Of a stretch of 64,000 bases of DNA, positions 11,501-22,525 are shown in pieces (positions within the stretch are counted from its first letter, which is position 1; each line of letters begins with the position of its first letter). The translations under genes and the position numbers were made by a program. The stretch covers positions 620,001 to 684,000 of the forward strand of contig NC_041783.1 in NCBI RefSeq assembly GCF_900090045.1. Reading direction: 5' to 3'. This stretch comes from Plasmodium malariae (Eukaryota; Apicomplexa; Aconoidasida; Haemosporida; Plasmodiidae). The notes beneath the pieces are model-generated. The model saw only the letters and a program-made list of their open reading frames with translations, ran no database searches and was not told where the DNA came from.

Positions 11501-12786
11501 TAAAAACGAAGTAAAGAAGAAGTAAAAAAGTATAAAGAGTCGATGGAATAATTAAAATTTTTATAATGTTCTTTTCGTCATGTTTATGCCGCATACTTCC
11601 ATAACCAACCGTTGTGTAGATATTTGTGCTTACCTTGTTCGTTATCGCGGATAAAAATTTTCTTTTTTCCTTTTTAGAAAAAACAAATTGAGTCAAGATT
11701 AAGCAGTGAATGAAATAGAAGTATGTCCACCGAGTGTCCTTTTACCGCAGTAGGATTAGTTGAACCTGTTTAAGGCAACAGTTACGACCTATTTGTTGCC
11801 CACATTTATGACGCACTTTTTACCAACTTTTACGACACGCTTTTCTCCCATTTTTTCGACTGATCTTTTGACCGATTTCCCCCTCTACTTGTAGATACCA
11901 AACAGTTAATTGCTAACATTTTTTTTGACATCTTTAAATTAGATTTTGTGATGGTATTCATATGATTGTATCATTAATTCCTTGTGATCATTTTCTACGT
12001 TTCTTCTTATTATGTCATTTTAAATGTGCATTTATTTTAATTCATTTATTTATTTTTTCTACAAAAAGTTTAAAATTTGAAGGGAAACAGAAAGCTGAGC
12101 TTCTTCGCCTTCCGCCATATAACGACAAAAAAAGTAAAATAAAATAAATTCTGTGATAATAAATAAATAGCAATAAATAAGTTTCAATAAATAAAAAGTA
12201 ATGAATAAGGGGTGACAAAAATATACACACAAGTGCGTAAGTAAAGTATAATTTAATAATATAACTAAAATGTTATTAAAAGGTAAATAGAACGTTTGTA
12301 ATATTATCACAAATAGACAAAAAAAAAAAAAAAAAAAAAAAAAAGCATAATAAATTAAAATAAAAAATGAAAATAAAATAAGAATAAAATAAAAACATCG
12401 ACAAGATCGAATTCTTTTTGATGCACTATACAGCCTATTCAAAATGATAAATAAAACAAGCAAAAAAATTGCAACTGCCAAAAATTAAAGATGAGCATGT
12501 ATTGCATTATTTAAAGGTGGACGTCTACAAATAATATAACCAATAGAGTACATTATGCTAGATAAATTTATAAATTTATGTATGTATATCTATGCATATG
12601 CATTCTTACTTGTATATTTCTTATATATATGTGCACGTTAAAATGGAGAAAAAAAAAATATAAATTATAAAATAAATAATATATAGAATAAAAAAAAGGA
12701 AAGCATGTGTGTTTGAATGGTTGTACGAATGGACGCACGAATGGACATTTGCATACACAAGTTTTACCCCTTCCTCCTCGTTCTCC
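11501..12786. other. Convergent intergenic region, no gene seen
   Basis: Lies between the 3' ends of the glyoxalase gene and the membrane-protein gene. It holds poly(A) (about 12319-12344) and AT-rich DNA. No supported exon or RNA gene. Confidence 0.5.
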
Positions 12787-15153
12787 TCAGTCAAAAGCAA
12801 ATTTATCCTTTAAAGAATTGTATGCATTGTAAATGAAGGCGGAAGAGTGCAGGGTGTTAGACATAGAATGTGGACTCTTATTAATATAGGATGTTATTCC
12901 TATGCTATAAAAACTGAAGTAATTTTTATATAAAAATAAATAAAAAAGAAAGAAAATAGAAAACGTAGAAAAAAAATAAGCAACGAATATTTCATTAGTA
13001 GTATGAAAATACTTGGATGTATAATAACTCGTATATAAAAAAAACAATAAAAGTATGTAATAATAATATAAAATGAAATGTAATAAAAATAAACAAAATT
13101 TTCTATTATATTTATAATGAAGGTAATCAGAGCTTATTTTCTGATGCTTAATAGTATATACAATAGCCTTTGTTTCAAGGGAAATAATAAATAGTAAGGT
13201 CGAAAATAAAATAACATGATCCGAATAATCAAATATATGCATATATTCTTCATTCTTTAAATAATTAAATTTTAAAATTATATATTCAATTATAGATGGA
13301 ATATAGTATAAAATAAATAAACGATATATAATTATTAGGAAATAAATAAAAAATCTACGAAAGTGAACAAGTGTAATAGGAAATGGGGAAAATACTACAT
13401 GAATACAACCAATAAATATTACTATATAAAGAAATATACCCTTATAATAATATCTTAATATATTACTTATCAGTTCATTATAAATATAACATGGGGTATC
13501 AAGAAAATCATCTTGAAAAAAATAAAAGGGAATTTTTTTTAAATTTCTTATATAATTTTTTGAGCACATATTTAACTCTTTTAATGCGTTTATTGTTTTT
13601 ATTTTTTTCCTTATCTTGCTGAAAAAAGTGTTACACTTACTAAAATTTTTTATATTCATCACTCTGTGATACATGTCGTAATACTGCTCGTAACCTATAT
13701 CACTCAGAAATATTTCATCCGTCTTTGTTTCGCTAACATTTTCACGTATGCCTTTTCCACTTACATTTCCTCTTACGTTTCCATTTCCACCTATTTCACC
13801 TGTACCTTTGTTTTGCCACTTCGCATAGTTTCTTACAATTCCTCTCTCTGTGCATATATCCATATACAAATTATGCAACATATGAAGAAGCTTCTCATCA
13901 TTTAGGTACTTATTTATATGATTTATAAAAAGCGTTATGTCCTTTTTGTTCTGTAACATCGTTTCGTCCAAAATTTCCCTGTCGTTCTTTCTTTTTAAAT
14001 AGGGAAATTTATCATCAAAATTTGGAGAAAAAAAACTTTCTCCATCTGTGTCTTTGGTAAGATATCTAAAGTCGTGATAGTAACAAATATCATTAAGGTA
14101 AAGATAAAATACATATTCAACACTTATATAATACTTTTTATAAAAATTATTCTTAGTTAGTATAAAATTATAATATAAATATTTAGTTACTGCTTGATTA
14201 TTATTCTTAACATAATTTTTCATAACAAATTTGGTAGCAGCATAATTGTTATCATTATCATGTTCATGTTCATCATCATCATCATCAGCATCAGCATCAG
14301 CATCAGCACCATCATCATAATTAGGATCTCTCAAAAAAAAAGCATTCTTTATTTCATTATAAAAAAAAGTTAAAATTTTAAGAAAACATTTCTGAAATCT
14401 TGAAATAATATGATAAAAATCGCTATATAAAAAAAAAGTTTTTTTTTTATTTAAACAAATAAATATCTTAATACCTCTGTTATTTTTCTTAATTTTGTTT
14501 TTTGTCTTTTTGTAATGTTTATCCCTTGTAAAGTAGTATTTGAACCTTACATTATGATATATACTATCATTACTACCATGAATTAACTTGTCTGTATTAT
14601 CATAAAATAATTTATTATTAACTTCATTCTCCTCTGAATAATCTGTACTATATATACATGATGATACATCCTTTATGTTGTTAAGTAGTTCATGCAAATG
14701 TTTTTCTCGTACTTGGAAAAGTTTAAAACTAAAATTAAAAGATCCTATTAATAGAACAAAAAAATATATGACGAATAAAAATAACTGAAACAGAATAATA
14801 CTCCTAGAGCTTATTATAATATTTTCTGCACCCTGTTCTATTTGTTCTCTACTCCCACTATCTTCTTCCTCTTCTATTTTGCTGCTTTTTTTTCCATACA
14901 AATAATTTGTATCATCACGTTTGTACTTATTATTGTTGCTTTCATAAATATAGCTACAGTCGTAGTTATTGCTGTAATTGTTAATATAACCGTTGCCATA
15001 ACTGTTGCTATATATATTGCTATAAATATTGCTATAAATATCGCTACATATATTTCTATAATTGTTTCTATTTTTACCGCTATTATTTTTATTGTTATGT
15101 GCGCCTCTGTACTTTAAGCTTTTTCTGTTATCGGAATCTTCCTTCCCATCCAT
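12787..15153 (-). CDS. Conserved multi-pass membrane protein, unknown function
   Basis: Single exon, 788 residues. The Asn/Tyr-rich N-terminus contains an imperfect NIYS repeat (about 35-60). One transmembrane helix lies at about 118-140. A long hydrophilic region of roughly 420 residues follows, with an Asp/Ala-Asp run near 280-305. From about residue 570 to 750 come at least five strongly hydrophobic segments. A single N-terminal helix, a large lumenal or extracellular domain and a C-terminal helical bundle recall Wntless/GOST or TMEM181-type proteins, but I see no diagnostic motif, so this is only a structural suggestion. The last 40 residues are Ser/Asn-rich and soluble. Convergent with the glyoxalase gene. 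Confidence 0.8.
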   Translation of the reverse strand: MDGKEDSDNRKSLKYRGAHNNKNNSGKNRNNYRNICSDIYSNIYSNIYSNSYGNGYINNYSNNYDCSYIYESNNNKYKRDDTNYLYGKKSSKIEEEEDSGSREQIEQGAENIIISSRSIILFQLFLFVIYFFVLLIGSFNFSFKLFQVREKHLHELLNNIKDVSSCIYSTDYSEENEVNNKLFYDNTDKLIHGSNDSIYHNVRFKYYFTRDKHYKKTKNKIKKNNRGIKIFICLNKKKTFFLYSDFYHIISRFQKCFLKILTFFYNEIKNAFFLRDPNYDDGADADADADDDDDEHEHDNDNNYAATKFVMKNYVKNNNQAVTKYLYYNFILTKNNFYKKYYISVEYVFYLYLNDICYYHDFRYLTKDTDGESFFSPNFDDKFPYLKRKNDREILDETMLQNKKDITLFINHINKYLNDEKLLHMLHNLYMDICTERGIVRNYAKWQNKGTGEIGGNGNVRGNVSGKGIRENVSETKTDEIFLSDIGYEQYYDMYHRVMNIKNFSKCNTFFSKIRKKIKTINALKELNMCSKNYIRNLKKIPFYFFQDDFLDTPCYIYNELISNILRYYYKGIFLYIVIFIGCIHVVFSPFPITLVHFRRFFIYFLIIIYRLFILYYIPSIIEYIILKFNYLKNEEYMHIFDYSDHVILFSTLLFIISLETKAIVYTIKHQKISSDYLHYKYNRKFCLFLLHFILYYYYILLLFFLYTSYYTSKYFHTTNEIFVAYFFSTFSIFFLFYLFLYKNYFSFYSIGITSYINKSPHSMSNTLHSSAFIYNAYNSLKDKFAFD

Positions 15154-15379
15154 AATGTTGCTTTTTTATAATATTTTTTTAAAAAAAAAAGAATATATAT
15201 TATTATATATACGAAGATGTAACGTACAATTACATCCATATAAATTCTTTTATAAAAGTATTTTAGTTTTATTAGCTCTTTCTAATACGGATAACGCTTT
15301 CTTTGTCACCATTTTTTATCTTATATTCTATCTTTTTTTCTATCTTTTGTTTTTCTTTTTTTGCTTTTTTCTTTTTTTG

Positions 15380-15433
<54 letters not shown>

Positions 15434-17563
15434 ATCATATGTATCACGGAACGATTATTAGGACATCACAAAATGCTTAAATCCAGGCTTGAACAAATAC
15501 GTCAGAACACAAATATGTATAAGTCCGTTAATAATTCGTAGCAACAAATCCTAACATACATATGATATGTGCAGTGATACCCTCCTTGTTAATAACTGAT
15601 AAGCGATCTGTAGGAATAACATTGTATATATAAATTCGTGAAGTACGGTGAAACTAGGAAAGGACGCAAAAAAAGGGAAAGTAAAGAAGCGAAAAAAAAG
15701 TAAAAGAACAAGCAAAAGAAAGGAAAAAAAAATAAATTAATGTTCTCGCTATTCAATCATTAATATTGGTTCGTTTTTTATCATTTTTAAGCGTTTCTTT
15801 CTAAATTTCTAACATTTATATATTTTCACATTTTTAAATTTTCATTTTTTCATTTTTTTATATTTTCATATTTTCATATTTTCTTATTTTTATTTTTTTG
15901 TTTTTTCGCAATTTTAATTTTTTTTTTTTTTTTTTTTTATATATAAATTTCTTATGACATGATATGGCAAGAATGCAGGAGAGGAAGTTAGAAGATCTAT
16001 AAAAAATCATTATTTTTCCATAATGTTTCTAAGACATAATTATAAAAATTGTCACATTCTCTTGTTGCTCAAGATGCACATAAAATTGCATATTCTCGCC
16101 TATATAAAGTATACATATTTTTTTTATGTGTATCATTGGTAAATTTTTATGTATCAGATTGTCCACGCGTTCTAATTCATATTTTTAATGAACATTGTTT
16201 TATTCCTTTTCTTTTTCATCATCATCTGCAATTTAACTTATTTGTCTCGTAAAGTAATTTTCTTTTTTTTTTTTTATCAATTTTCTGCTTTTTAAATTTT
16301 CTACTTTGTATTAGATAATAAGTCCATCAAAAAAAAGAAAAAGAACAAAGGAAACAAAAAAACAAAGAAATAAAGAAACATACAACAGAAGAAAAGGAAT
16401 TCCTAATTTTGTAAAAGTAATACCGAATGTTTTTTTTTTTTTTTTCTAACTATTTACTGGAAATAGGTAAAATATAAACTGTTTACTGAAAAAATAAGGA
16501 GATTTGCAAAAGTTTAAATATAAATGAGAATTAAAAATAAAATAAAAATTGATAAAAAAAGAGTTCTTAAGAGAAAAAAGAAGCACACATATACATATCT
16601 ATATATATATATATATATATATATTAATATTTATATATTTATAAACATTTACATTTGTGCGAAGGGTAAATCAACTTAAACGAAGTATCTATAGAAAACA
16701 AGACATTTATGAATTAAATAATTCCAAGATAATTTACAAAAAATTGGGATAAAATATTTTATGCACTTATATACACATGTGGCATTAAAAACTACACATT
16801 TTATTAAAAGATAAGCTAAACTATTAAAAAAGAGAAATGGAAAAAGTTCATAATAAAATTCAGTGGTTTTAAAAATAATAGGGAAATTATCGATCAATTT
16901 GTGCAAAAGGGTATGAAAGTATAAAAAGACATAAAAAAAATATTAAAAAAAAAAAAAAAAAAAGGATAATAATACATAACAATCCTTCCCCCTCTCGCCA
17001 TTTCCTTTCAAAAAGAATGTCTCTTTTAAAAAACCGTTTTAGCTGCGTTTTACTTTATATTCAGTTCTGTTGTGCATAAAAAATGATGAGTATAAATTCT
17101 GCAATATTTTCTGTGTACAATGGGAAAAAACTTTTTCTTTTTTTTACCGACTTCGTCTTTGTATCATTAAGAGAATAAAAGATTATCATTTCACGTCACA
17201 AGATGTAATTTCACAAAAATATGTGCCTCTGCGCCCATGTATATGTATTATACGGTACACACATACATACAAACATACATACACATACATACGTCGTTTA
17301 ATGTAAAGCCATAAAGGAAAAGAGTCTTTCAAAATTTCGTAATTTTGGCATGTTTCATTCTTAATTTTGTGGAGAATGAACCAAAGGGGGAGAAAAACAA
17401 AATAAAGGTACATATAAGGTATATAAGTGGTACATAAGTGCTACATATGTGTTATGGAAAAAAAAAAATTTTTCTTATCAATGCTAATACCCATATGTGC
17501 CTATTCACATAGCTGCAAAGGTAAACGTTTGGACGTTTCCACCAGGTAAGGCGGGCAAAAGCT
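15154..17563. other. Intergenic region, 2.4 kb
   Basis: Upstream of the membrane-protein gene and downstream of MAP2. Long poly(T) (15409-15426, 15919-15938), a cluster of ATTTTCATATTTT-like pyrimidine repeats (15840-15900), (AT)n near 16600-16622 and poly(A) near 16947-16963. Short frames near 16020-16250 and 16676-16906 lack good support. Confidence 0.5.
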
Positions 17564-19120
17564 CTAATTTTTGAGCTCTCCTGTATTATAAAATTTATTT
17601 TCGTGTATAGTCAATTTGGATGGTATAACGAGGTCCGAATGAAAGGACTGAATTTCTTTTAGAAAAATATATCTTAGCTGAGTCTCAGATAATATCATCC
17701 AGTCATCGAAAGGAAGTATAATTTTTTCTGTAGAAAATTTTTCTAAATGTTTTTTTCTCACGTCTTTTAAATATGGGTGACTCAAAGCATTATCTATGGT
17801 AATTCTTTTTTTTGCATTAAACCTTAACATAGATTCTAGCAAATCAATTCCTTCCTCAGATATAGAAGGAAATTTATTTTTTAAGTCAATACCTTCTCGA
17901 GGAGGGAATAACTTAATATATTTAATGACTTCGTCTTTATTAATACTTTTCAAATCATCTTCTGTTGGGGTACCTATTACATTAAAAATAACATTTAACT
18001 GATCTCTGTTACTTTTTTCATGTACTTTTTTAGAATTGTGATCAGGTGACAAAGGAAAACAAGACGATCCAGGAAATAAGGGGAAACGGTTCGTTGGATT
18101 GTTTATATGACATTTCATCATATTTAATAACTCTGCAAATATGCATCCAGTTGACCATATATCAATAGATTTTGTGTAATTTTCTTGAAGTAAAATGAGT
18201 TCAGGTGCTCTATACCATCTTGTAACTACATGGCTCGTTAACTGTTTTTTTAAATTTTTGTTATGAGGACCTGGCTCTTCATTTTCTTCTTTTTCTTCTA
18301 CATCTTTAACGATATGGATGTCTTGCTCATAATTTATTGTTCTAGCTAGTCCAAAATCACATATCTTAACTGAGCAGTCTTGATTCAATAAACAGTTAGC
18401 TGGTTTTAAATCCCTATGTATAATACCTGACTCGTGAATATATTTTTCTCCTAATAACAAATTGTATAAAATAGTTTTTACATGTTCTTCTGTTAAATAT
18501 ATGGGTGTTTTAAATAATTTCTTTAAATCAGAATCTGCTATTTCTAAGACTATATATAACTCGTCAAATTTTAATAAATCTTCAGGTACTACCAAATCGC
18601 AGAGTCTTATAACATAATCACTATTCAATCTATTTAATATAGTTATTTCTCTTAATATTCTTTTACAATCTATTAGATCTTCAAACATTCTGTTTACCTT
18701 CTTAATAGCTACATTCTTATTTGTATTTTTATCATATGCTAAATATACGTAACCATAAGAACCACGTCCTATCAAATGTTTAATTTCATAATTATCAGGA
18801 ACTCGCACATTTTTTATAATAGCCTCTTTTATATTTATTTTCTCTTCTTTACCTTTTCCATTTTTGTTCTCATAATTATCGCTTCTTTTTTTTTTTTTTT
18901 CAACGACGCTGCATTGCTTTGCAACATTATTCGTTTCGTTTTCTTCTGACTCATTCTTATTCTTAAATTCGCACATTACCTCTTCCTTTTCTTCTCTCTC
19001 TTCTCCATTACCAGAAATATTTTTCTTTTTCAGTGTTGACGTTTTAGTAGAAGTGCTTTTTTTCTTCAAGTTTTTTTCCTCCGAATCGACAGTATAACAC
19101 TCCTTCTTTTTTTTCAGCAT
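17564..19120 (-). CDS. MAP2: Mitogen-activated protein kinase 2 (Plasmodium MAP2)
   Basis: Single exon, 518 residues from the ATG at 19120; the frame is open five codons further only through a GTG. A Lys-rich N-terminal extension (1-105) precedes the kinase domain: glycine loop GRGSYGYVYLA (118-128), VAIK Lys140, HRDLKPAN (235-242), DFGLAR (255-260) and VTRWYRAPE. The activation motif is TSH (295-297), not the TxY of ordinary MAP kinases; this is the known hallmark of Plasmodium MAP2. An acidic insertion (about 270-292) separates DFG from TSH. MAP2 is a Ser/Thr kinase; from memory it is needed for male gamete formation in rodent parasites. A second ATG is not needed, since the length agrees with the P. 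falciparum protein (about 508). Confidence 0.96.
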   Translation of the reverse strand: MLKKKKECYTVDSEEKNLKKKSTSTKTSTLKKKNISGNGEEREEKEEVMCEFKNKNESEENETNNVAKQCSVVEKKKKRSDNYENKNGKGKEEKINIKEAIIKNVRVPDNYEIKHLIGRGSYGYVYLAYDKNTNKNVAIKKVNRMFEDLIDCKRILREITILNRLNSDYVIRLCDLVVPEDLLKFDELYIVLEIADSDLKKLFKTPIYLTEEHVKTILYNLLLGEKYIHESGIIHRDLKPANCLLNQDCSVKICDFGLARTINYEQDIHIVKDVEEKEENEEPGPHNKNLKKQLTSHVVTRWYRAPELILLQENYTKSIDIWSTGCIFAELLNMMKCHINNPTNRFPLFPGSSCFPLSPDHNSKKVHEKSNRDQLNVIFNVIGTPTEDDLKSINKDEVIKYIKLFPPREGIDLKNKFPSISEEGIDLLESMLRFNAKKRITIDNALSHPYLKDVRKKHLEKFSTEKIILPFDDWMILSETQLRYIFLKEIQSFHSDLVIPSKLTIHENKFYNTGELKN

Positions 19121-20925
19121 TTTAGGGATATACACTCATTTAGGGGAAAAACAGGAAAATAGCGGAAAATGAAAAAAAACGGGAGAAAAAATGAGCCAAA
19201 TGATACGTGATAAGATATCTGAAATGACAGGCGGTAATATGGTCAAAATAACGGGCTACAAAATAAGAGACAAATAAACGAAGAGAAAAGTAACGAAGTG
19301 AAAGGACAAACTGGTAAGAGGTAAAATGATTGTGATTGTACCCTCGAAGCAGTAACTTTGGGAAGAAAAAAAAAATTGCTATGTTAATAAAAAGTTTAAT
19401 TTTTTGTTAGTTTTCTCATTTCTTATATATTTGCATTTCTCTATATAGATTATTCTAAGGGTGTACACATAGCATTTTTTCATAAGAATAGCTTTTTCTA
19501 AAAGTAATAATTTGTTATTTATCAATATAAAAGGAAAATAAAAAAAATAAAAAAATTCATTAAAAAGTTCATTAGAATATACAATAAAAAATTATTTCAC
19601 AAAAAATAATATAAATATAATGCACATTTTATTTTACTCGTAAGGCGAAATTCGTCAGTTCATTATATACATATGTATTTTTATAAGACAAATGTGGAAG
19701 TTAATAAAAACTAACATTTAGTACAATTACAAGAAATAGAGATATTAAATATGCATACAAACATATTAAAAGAGAAGAAGTTAATAGCATTCAAGTATTT
19801 CAAAACAGGTAAAAGCTTCTGAAAGTAGGAATGTAAAAATGAGTAATTTTATGTGAATTATGCTTTACACGGGGAAAAGATAAATAATTAATCCCCCATT
19901 ATTTGAGCATTTTCCACAATTTTGTGCAATTTTGTTGTGAAAGGGGAATAATGTGTGCTCATAGAGCTATATAAACAGTACATTTGTATATGTACATATT
20001 TATATACATGTACAAATACGTATATTTATTCATATTGTATATGTATCTATATATAAGGGCGTACCATTTTATATTAAGTAAAGAATATACAGGATGCCCA
20101 CTTGAAATTTTCTTTCCTTGCTTACCATAATTTAGAGAGGCGCTAATATATAGATATGCCGAGAAACAATGTCTTGTTTTCGAAAGAAAATTTATTTTTG
20201 TTCCCATTTAAGTAAAATTGCATGTTCCTTGTATACGTTAGTTCCATTATTCTTTATTTTGCTTTTTTTTCGTTCATTTTTTGTACATTTCTTTCTCAAA
20301 TTTTGTTCATTTTATTTTCTCATTTTGTTCTGATTTTTTTCTCATCTTTTGTTGATTTTTTTCTCATCTTTTGTTGATTTTTTTCTCATCTTTTGTTGAT
20401 TTTTTTCTCATCTTTTGTTGATTTTTTTCTCATCTTTTGTTGATTTTTTTCTCATCTTTTGTTGATTTTTTTCTCATCTTTTGTTGATTTTTTTTTTCAT
20501 ATTTTGATAATTTCTTTTTCATTTTTCGTTGATTTTTTTTTCATTCTTCTGTTTATCTTTTTTTTAAAAGGACAACTAAGCATTTGATGTTGTTCTGTAA
20601 ATGAATCCTTGTAAATGCTAGAGCTTTGATGTGTGAGCATTGTGAAATGTAATAAGTAAGATAAACGATTTATACATTCACGCACCTTTTTCTCATTTAT
20701 ATATTTATAATATCCAACTATATAGGTTGTTATACTAATCAAAACATACTTTCCGTTTACACAATTCGGTAAGAAATTGTTATCTAAGTGTAGATAGAAG
20801 TGTTTTCATTATACAAAGTATATTTAAAAAATATTTATATCAAGCACGGTTATAATTAAAACTTGGAAAATAAATAAACATTTTGTTTATACGTGTGTAA
20901 TATTATTGCTTGTTCATACTTTACA
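19121..20925. other. Intergenic region upstream of MAP2
   Basis: Holds the MAP2 promoter side. AT-rich with poly(A/T) and one strong minisatellite (20334-20493). A minus-strand frame at 20497-20742 has a mixed composition but no start, splice partner or domain that I can support. Confidence 0.45.
20334..20493. repeat. 22-bp pyrimidine minisatellite
   Basis: About seven almost identical copies of CTCATCTTTTGTTGA followed by seven T, with degenerate copies continuing to about 20545. Strong strand asymmetry (C/T on one strand). The copies are nearly perfect, which suggests recent expansion. Confidence 0.9.
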
Positions 20926-21171
20926 GTGCACATCTCACATTTTACATGTCAAATTTTTTATTATCTACGATTCACTTATAGTTATAGCATTGGAGTTACG
21001 TTTCGCTGCCCCATTAATTGTGTCAACAACTAGGTCGTGCGTTGTAATATCCGAGCTTGTAGGTATATAAATACATGCTGGTACATACATATATATATAG
21101 GCACATATGTAACGTTTTTTCGTGGTATATTTCTGTTTGTCCATATAAAAACATCCTTCGCATTGACTAGA

Positions 21172-21528
21172 ATGAAAAAAGTTATATTAGACAAGGGGAA
21201 TAAGTATCCTCCTGATTTTGTAAAATTGATATATAAAAGGACGAAATAAACCAAGACCAAAAAAAAAAAAAAAAAAAAAAGACTTTAATAAAACAGTAGC
21301 AATAGAAGTAATCCTTTTTCTCATTACTGTAACATAGTATCAACGAACAATAGGTGAAAAAAATTACCCTAGCTTTTTTACATAAACGAATTATCTGATT
21401 GGTATCAGCTTGACGTTGTTGCTGTGCCCTTGTGTAAACAATATAAGGGATTTTCTAATGCTTTGCATTTGAAGAAGGAAAATTGCTTTATTTACACAAA
21501 AGAGAGCGCATATTTATTTCGTTTTTAA
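21172..21528 (+). CDS. Candidate small spliced gene, unknown function (speculative)
   Basis: Two phase-0 exons, 21172-21219 and 21373-21528, give about 67 residues. The second exon is 52 codons with balanced composition for this genome (Trp, Asp, Val, Ala, Pro, Cys, His all used) and ends at TAA. The donor is GTAAAA and the acceptor is CCCTAG. An alternative is an additional upstream exon in the less AT-rich stretch 20927-21062, joined at 21032 to 21171 so that codon AG|A reads Arg. No family is recognised and there is no clear membrane segment. The opposite strand also has short open stretches here, so strand and structure are uncertain. Confidence 0.33.
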
Positions 21529-21568
21529 ATACTAATATAGAAACGAATGCACATTTTCGAAAAAAATA

Positions 21569-22023
21569 ATGTTTTCCTTTAAAAAATTGTTAACGTGTTA
21601 TACTAAAGTAAGTATATGGTTTTGCTATTATTTACCGGTTAGTTACTTTGGAACAATATATTTACCTTCGATAACGCTTTTTTTTATTTTTGGGATAAAA
21701 AAAAAAAACAATGCCGCGCGTAATGAAGATTAAGTTTATCCATTAACTTTGTAACGTTTTAACTTTTTTTTTTTTTTTATCCTACTATCCCTCTCTCTAT
21801 CTCTATCTCTAAATTTATAACATTTGAGATGAATTTATAATCTTTGAAAAAAGGAAAAAAAAAAAAAAAATTCTTATGTTACCCCTACATTTCATTCTTT
21901 AAAAGACAGCATCAAGTTTCAAGTTATATCCGTCCTCTAGTGTATACAGTATGTATTATTTTTTCTTCTTTTAGATTTACAAAAATGATAACAGAATATA
22001 TATTTTTCAAAAATAAAAAGTAA
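21569..22023 (+). CDS. Candidate small membrane protein gene (speculative)
   Basis: Exon 21569-21607 (13 codons beginning MFSFKKLLTCYTK) ends at a strong GTAAGTAT donor. It can join 21910-22023 after an AAAGACAG acceptor in phase 0, to give 50 residues with one hydrophobic segment and a Lys-rich end. A short basic, hydrophobic protein like this would suit a small organellar membrane subunit, but nothing identifies it. Chance exons of this size occur in AT-rich DNA. Confidence 0.22.
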
Positions 22024-22525
22024 GAAAGTTTTTTTTTTTTTTTTATTTATTTATTTTTTTTAAATACTTTATATTACCACAAGAAGAGAAATGCTTGCTG
22101 TTTTCAAATTTCGTAAGAGACGATAGAGATGCGTGTTAATGGAAAAGAAAAAATGTGCTTAATGAGTAGATAATTCTGCGCAAAATACTGTCAATATGTA
22201 GTAGTAAAATTAAAGCAGCCCAAGGCACATATATTAACTCACTGTCATTGCACATGTGCATTTTCGTATACCTGATGACGTGTTAACATAATTCGCATAT
22301 ACACATCCTCTCAAGTTCTCATAAACTCGTGTACGCATATATACATACATACATATATACACACATACATATGCACGTACACACATGCATACATACCCGC
22401 ATATACGCATGTAAAAATATAATTGCGAATTTTCCAGTTCATACTAACCCCAGCACCCTTAGCAGCAAATACAAAAAAAACCAAGTACCTCAAAAAACTT
22501 TCCATAAGAAATATACGATAATAGA

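Noticed and set aside
11301..11696. 131-codon minus-strand frame with repeated Leu-Pro-Ile-Tyr
   Set aside because: It is the translation of the 22-bp minisatellite and overlaps the glyoxalase C-terminus.
16020..16252. Plus-strand open stretch with fairly balanced composition and a possible spliced start MFLRHNYKN
   Set aside because: The long frame has no ATG, and joining the short ATG exon needs an intron of about 50 bases with a weak donor; no conserved motif.
16676..16906. 76-codon minus-strand hydrophobic frame
   Set aside because: Composition matches random AT-rich DNA; no splice partner or motif.
20497..20742. 82-codon minus-strand frame containing a mixed-composition segment
   Set aside because: Half of it is Lys-rich repeat translation, no clear splice sites, and no recognisable domain.
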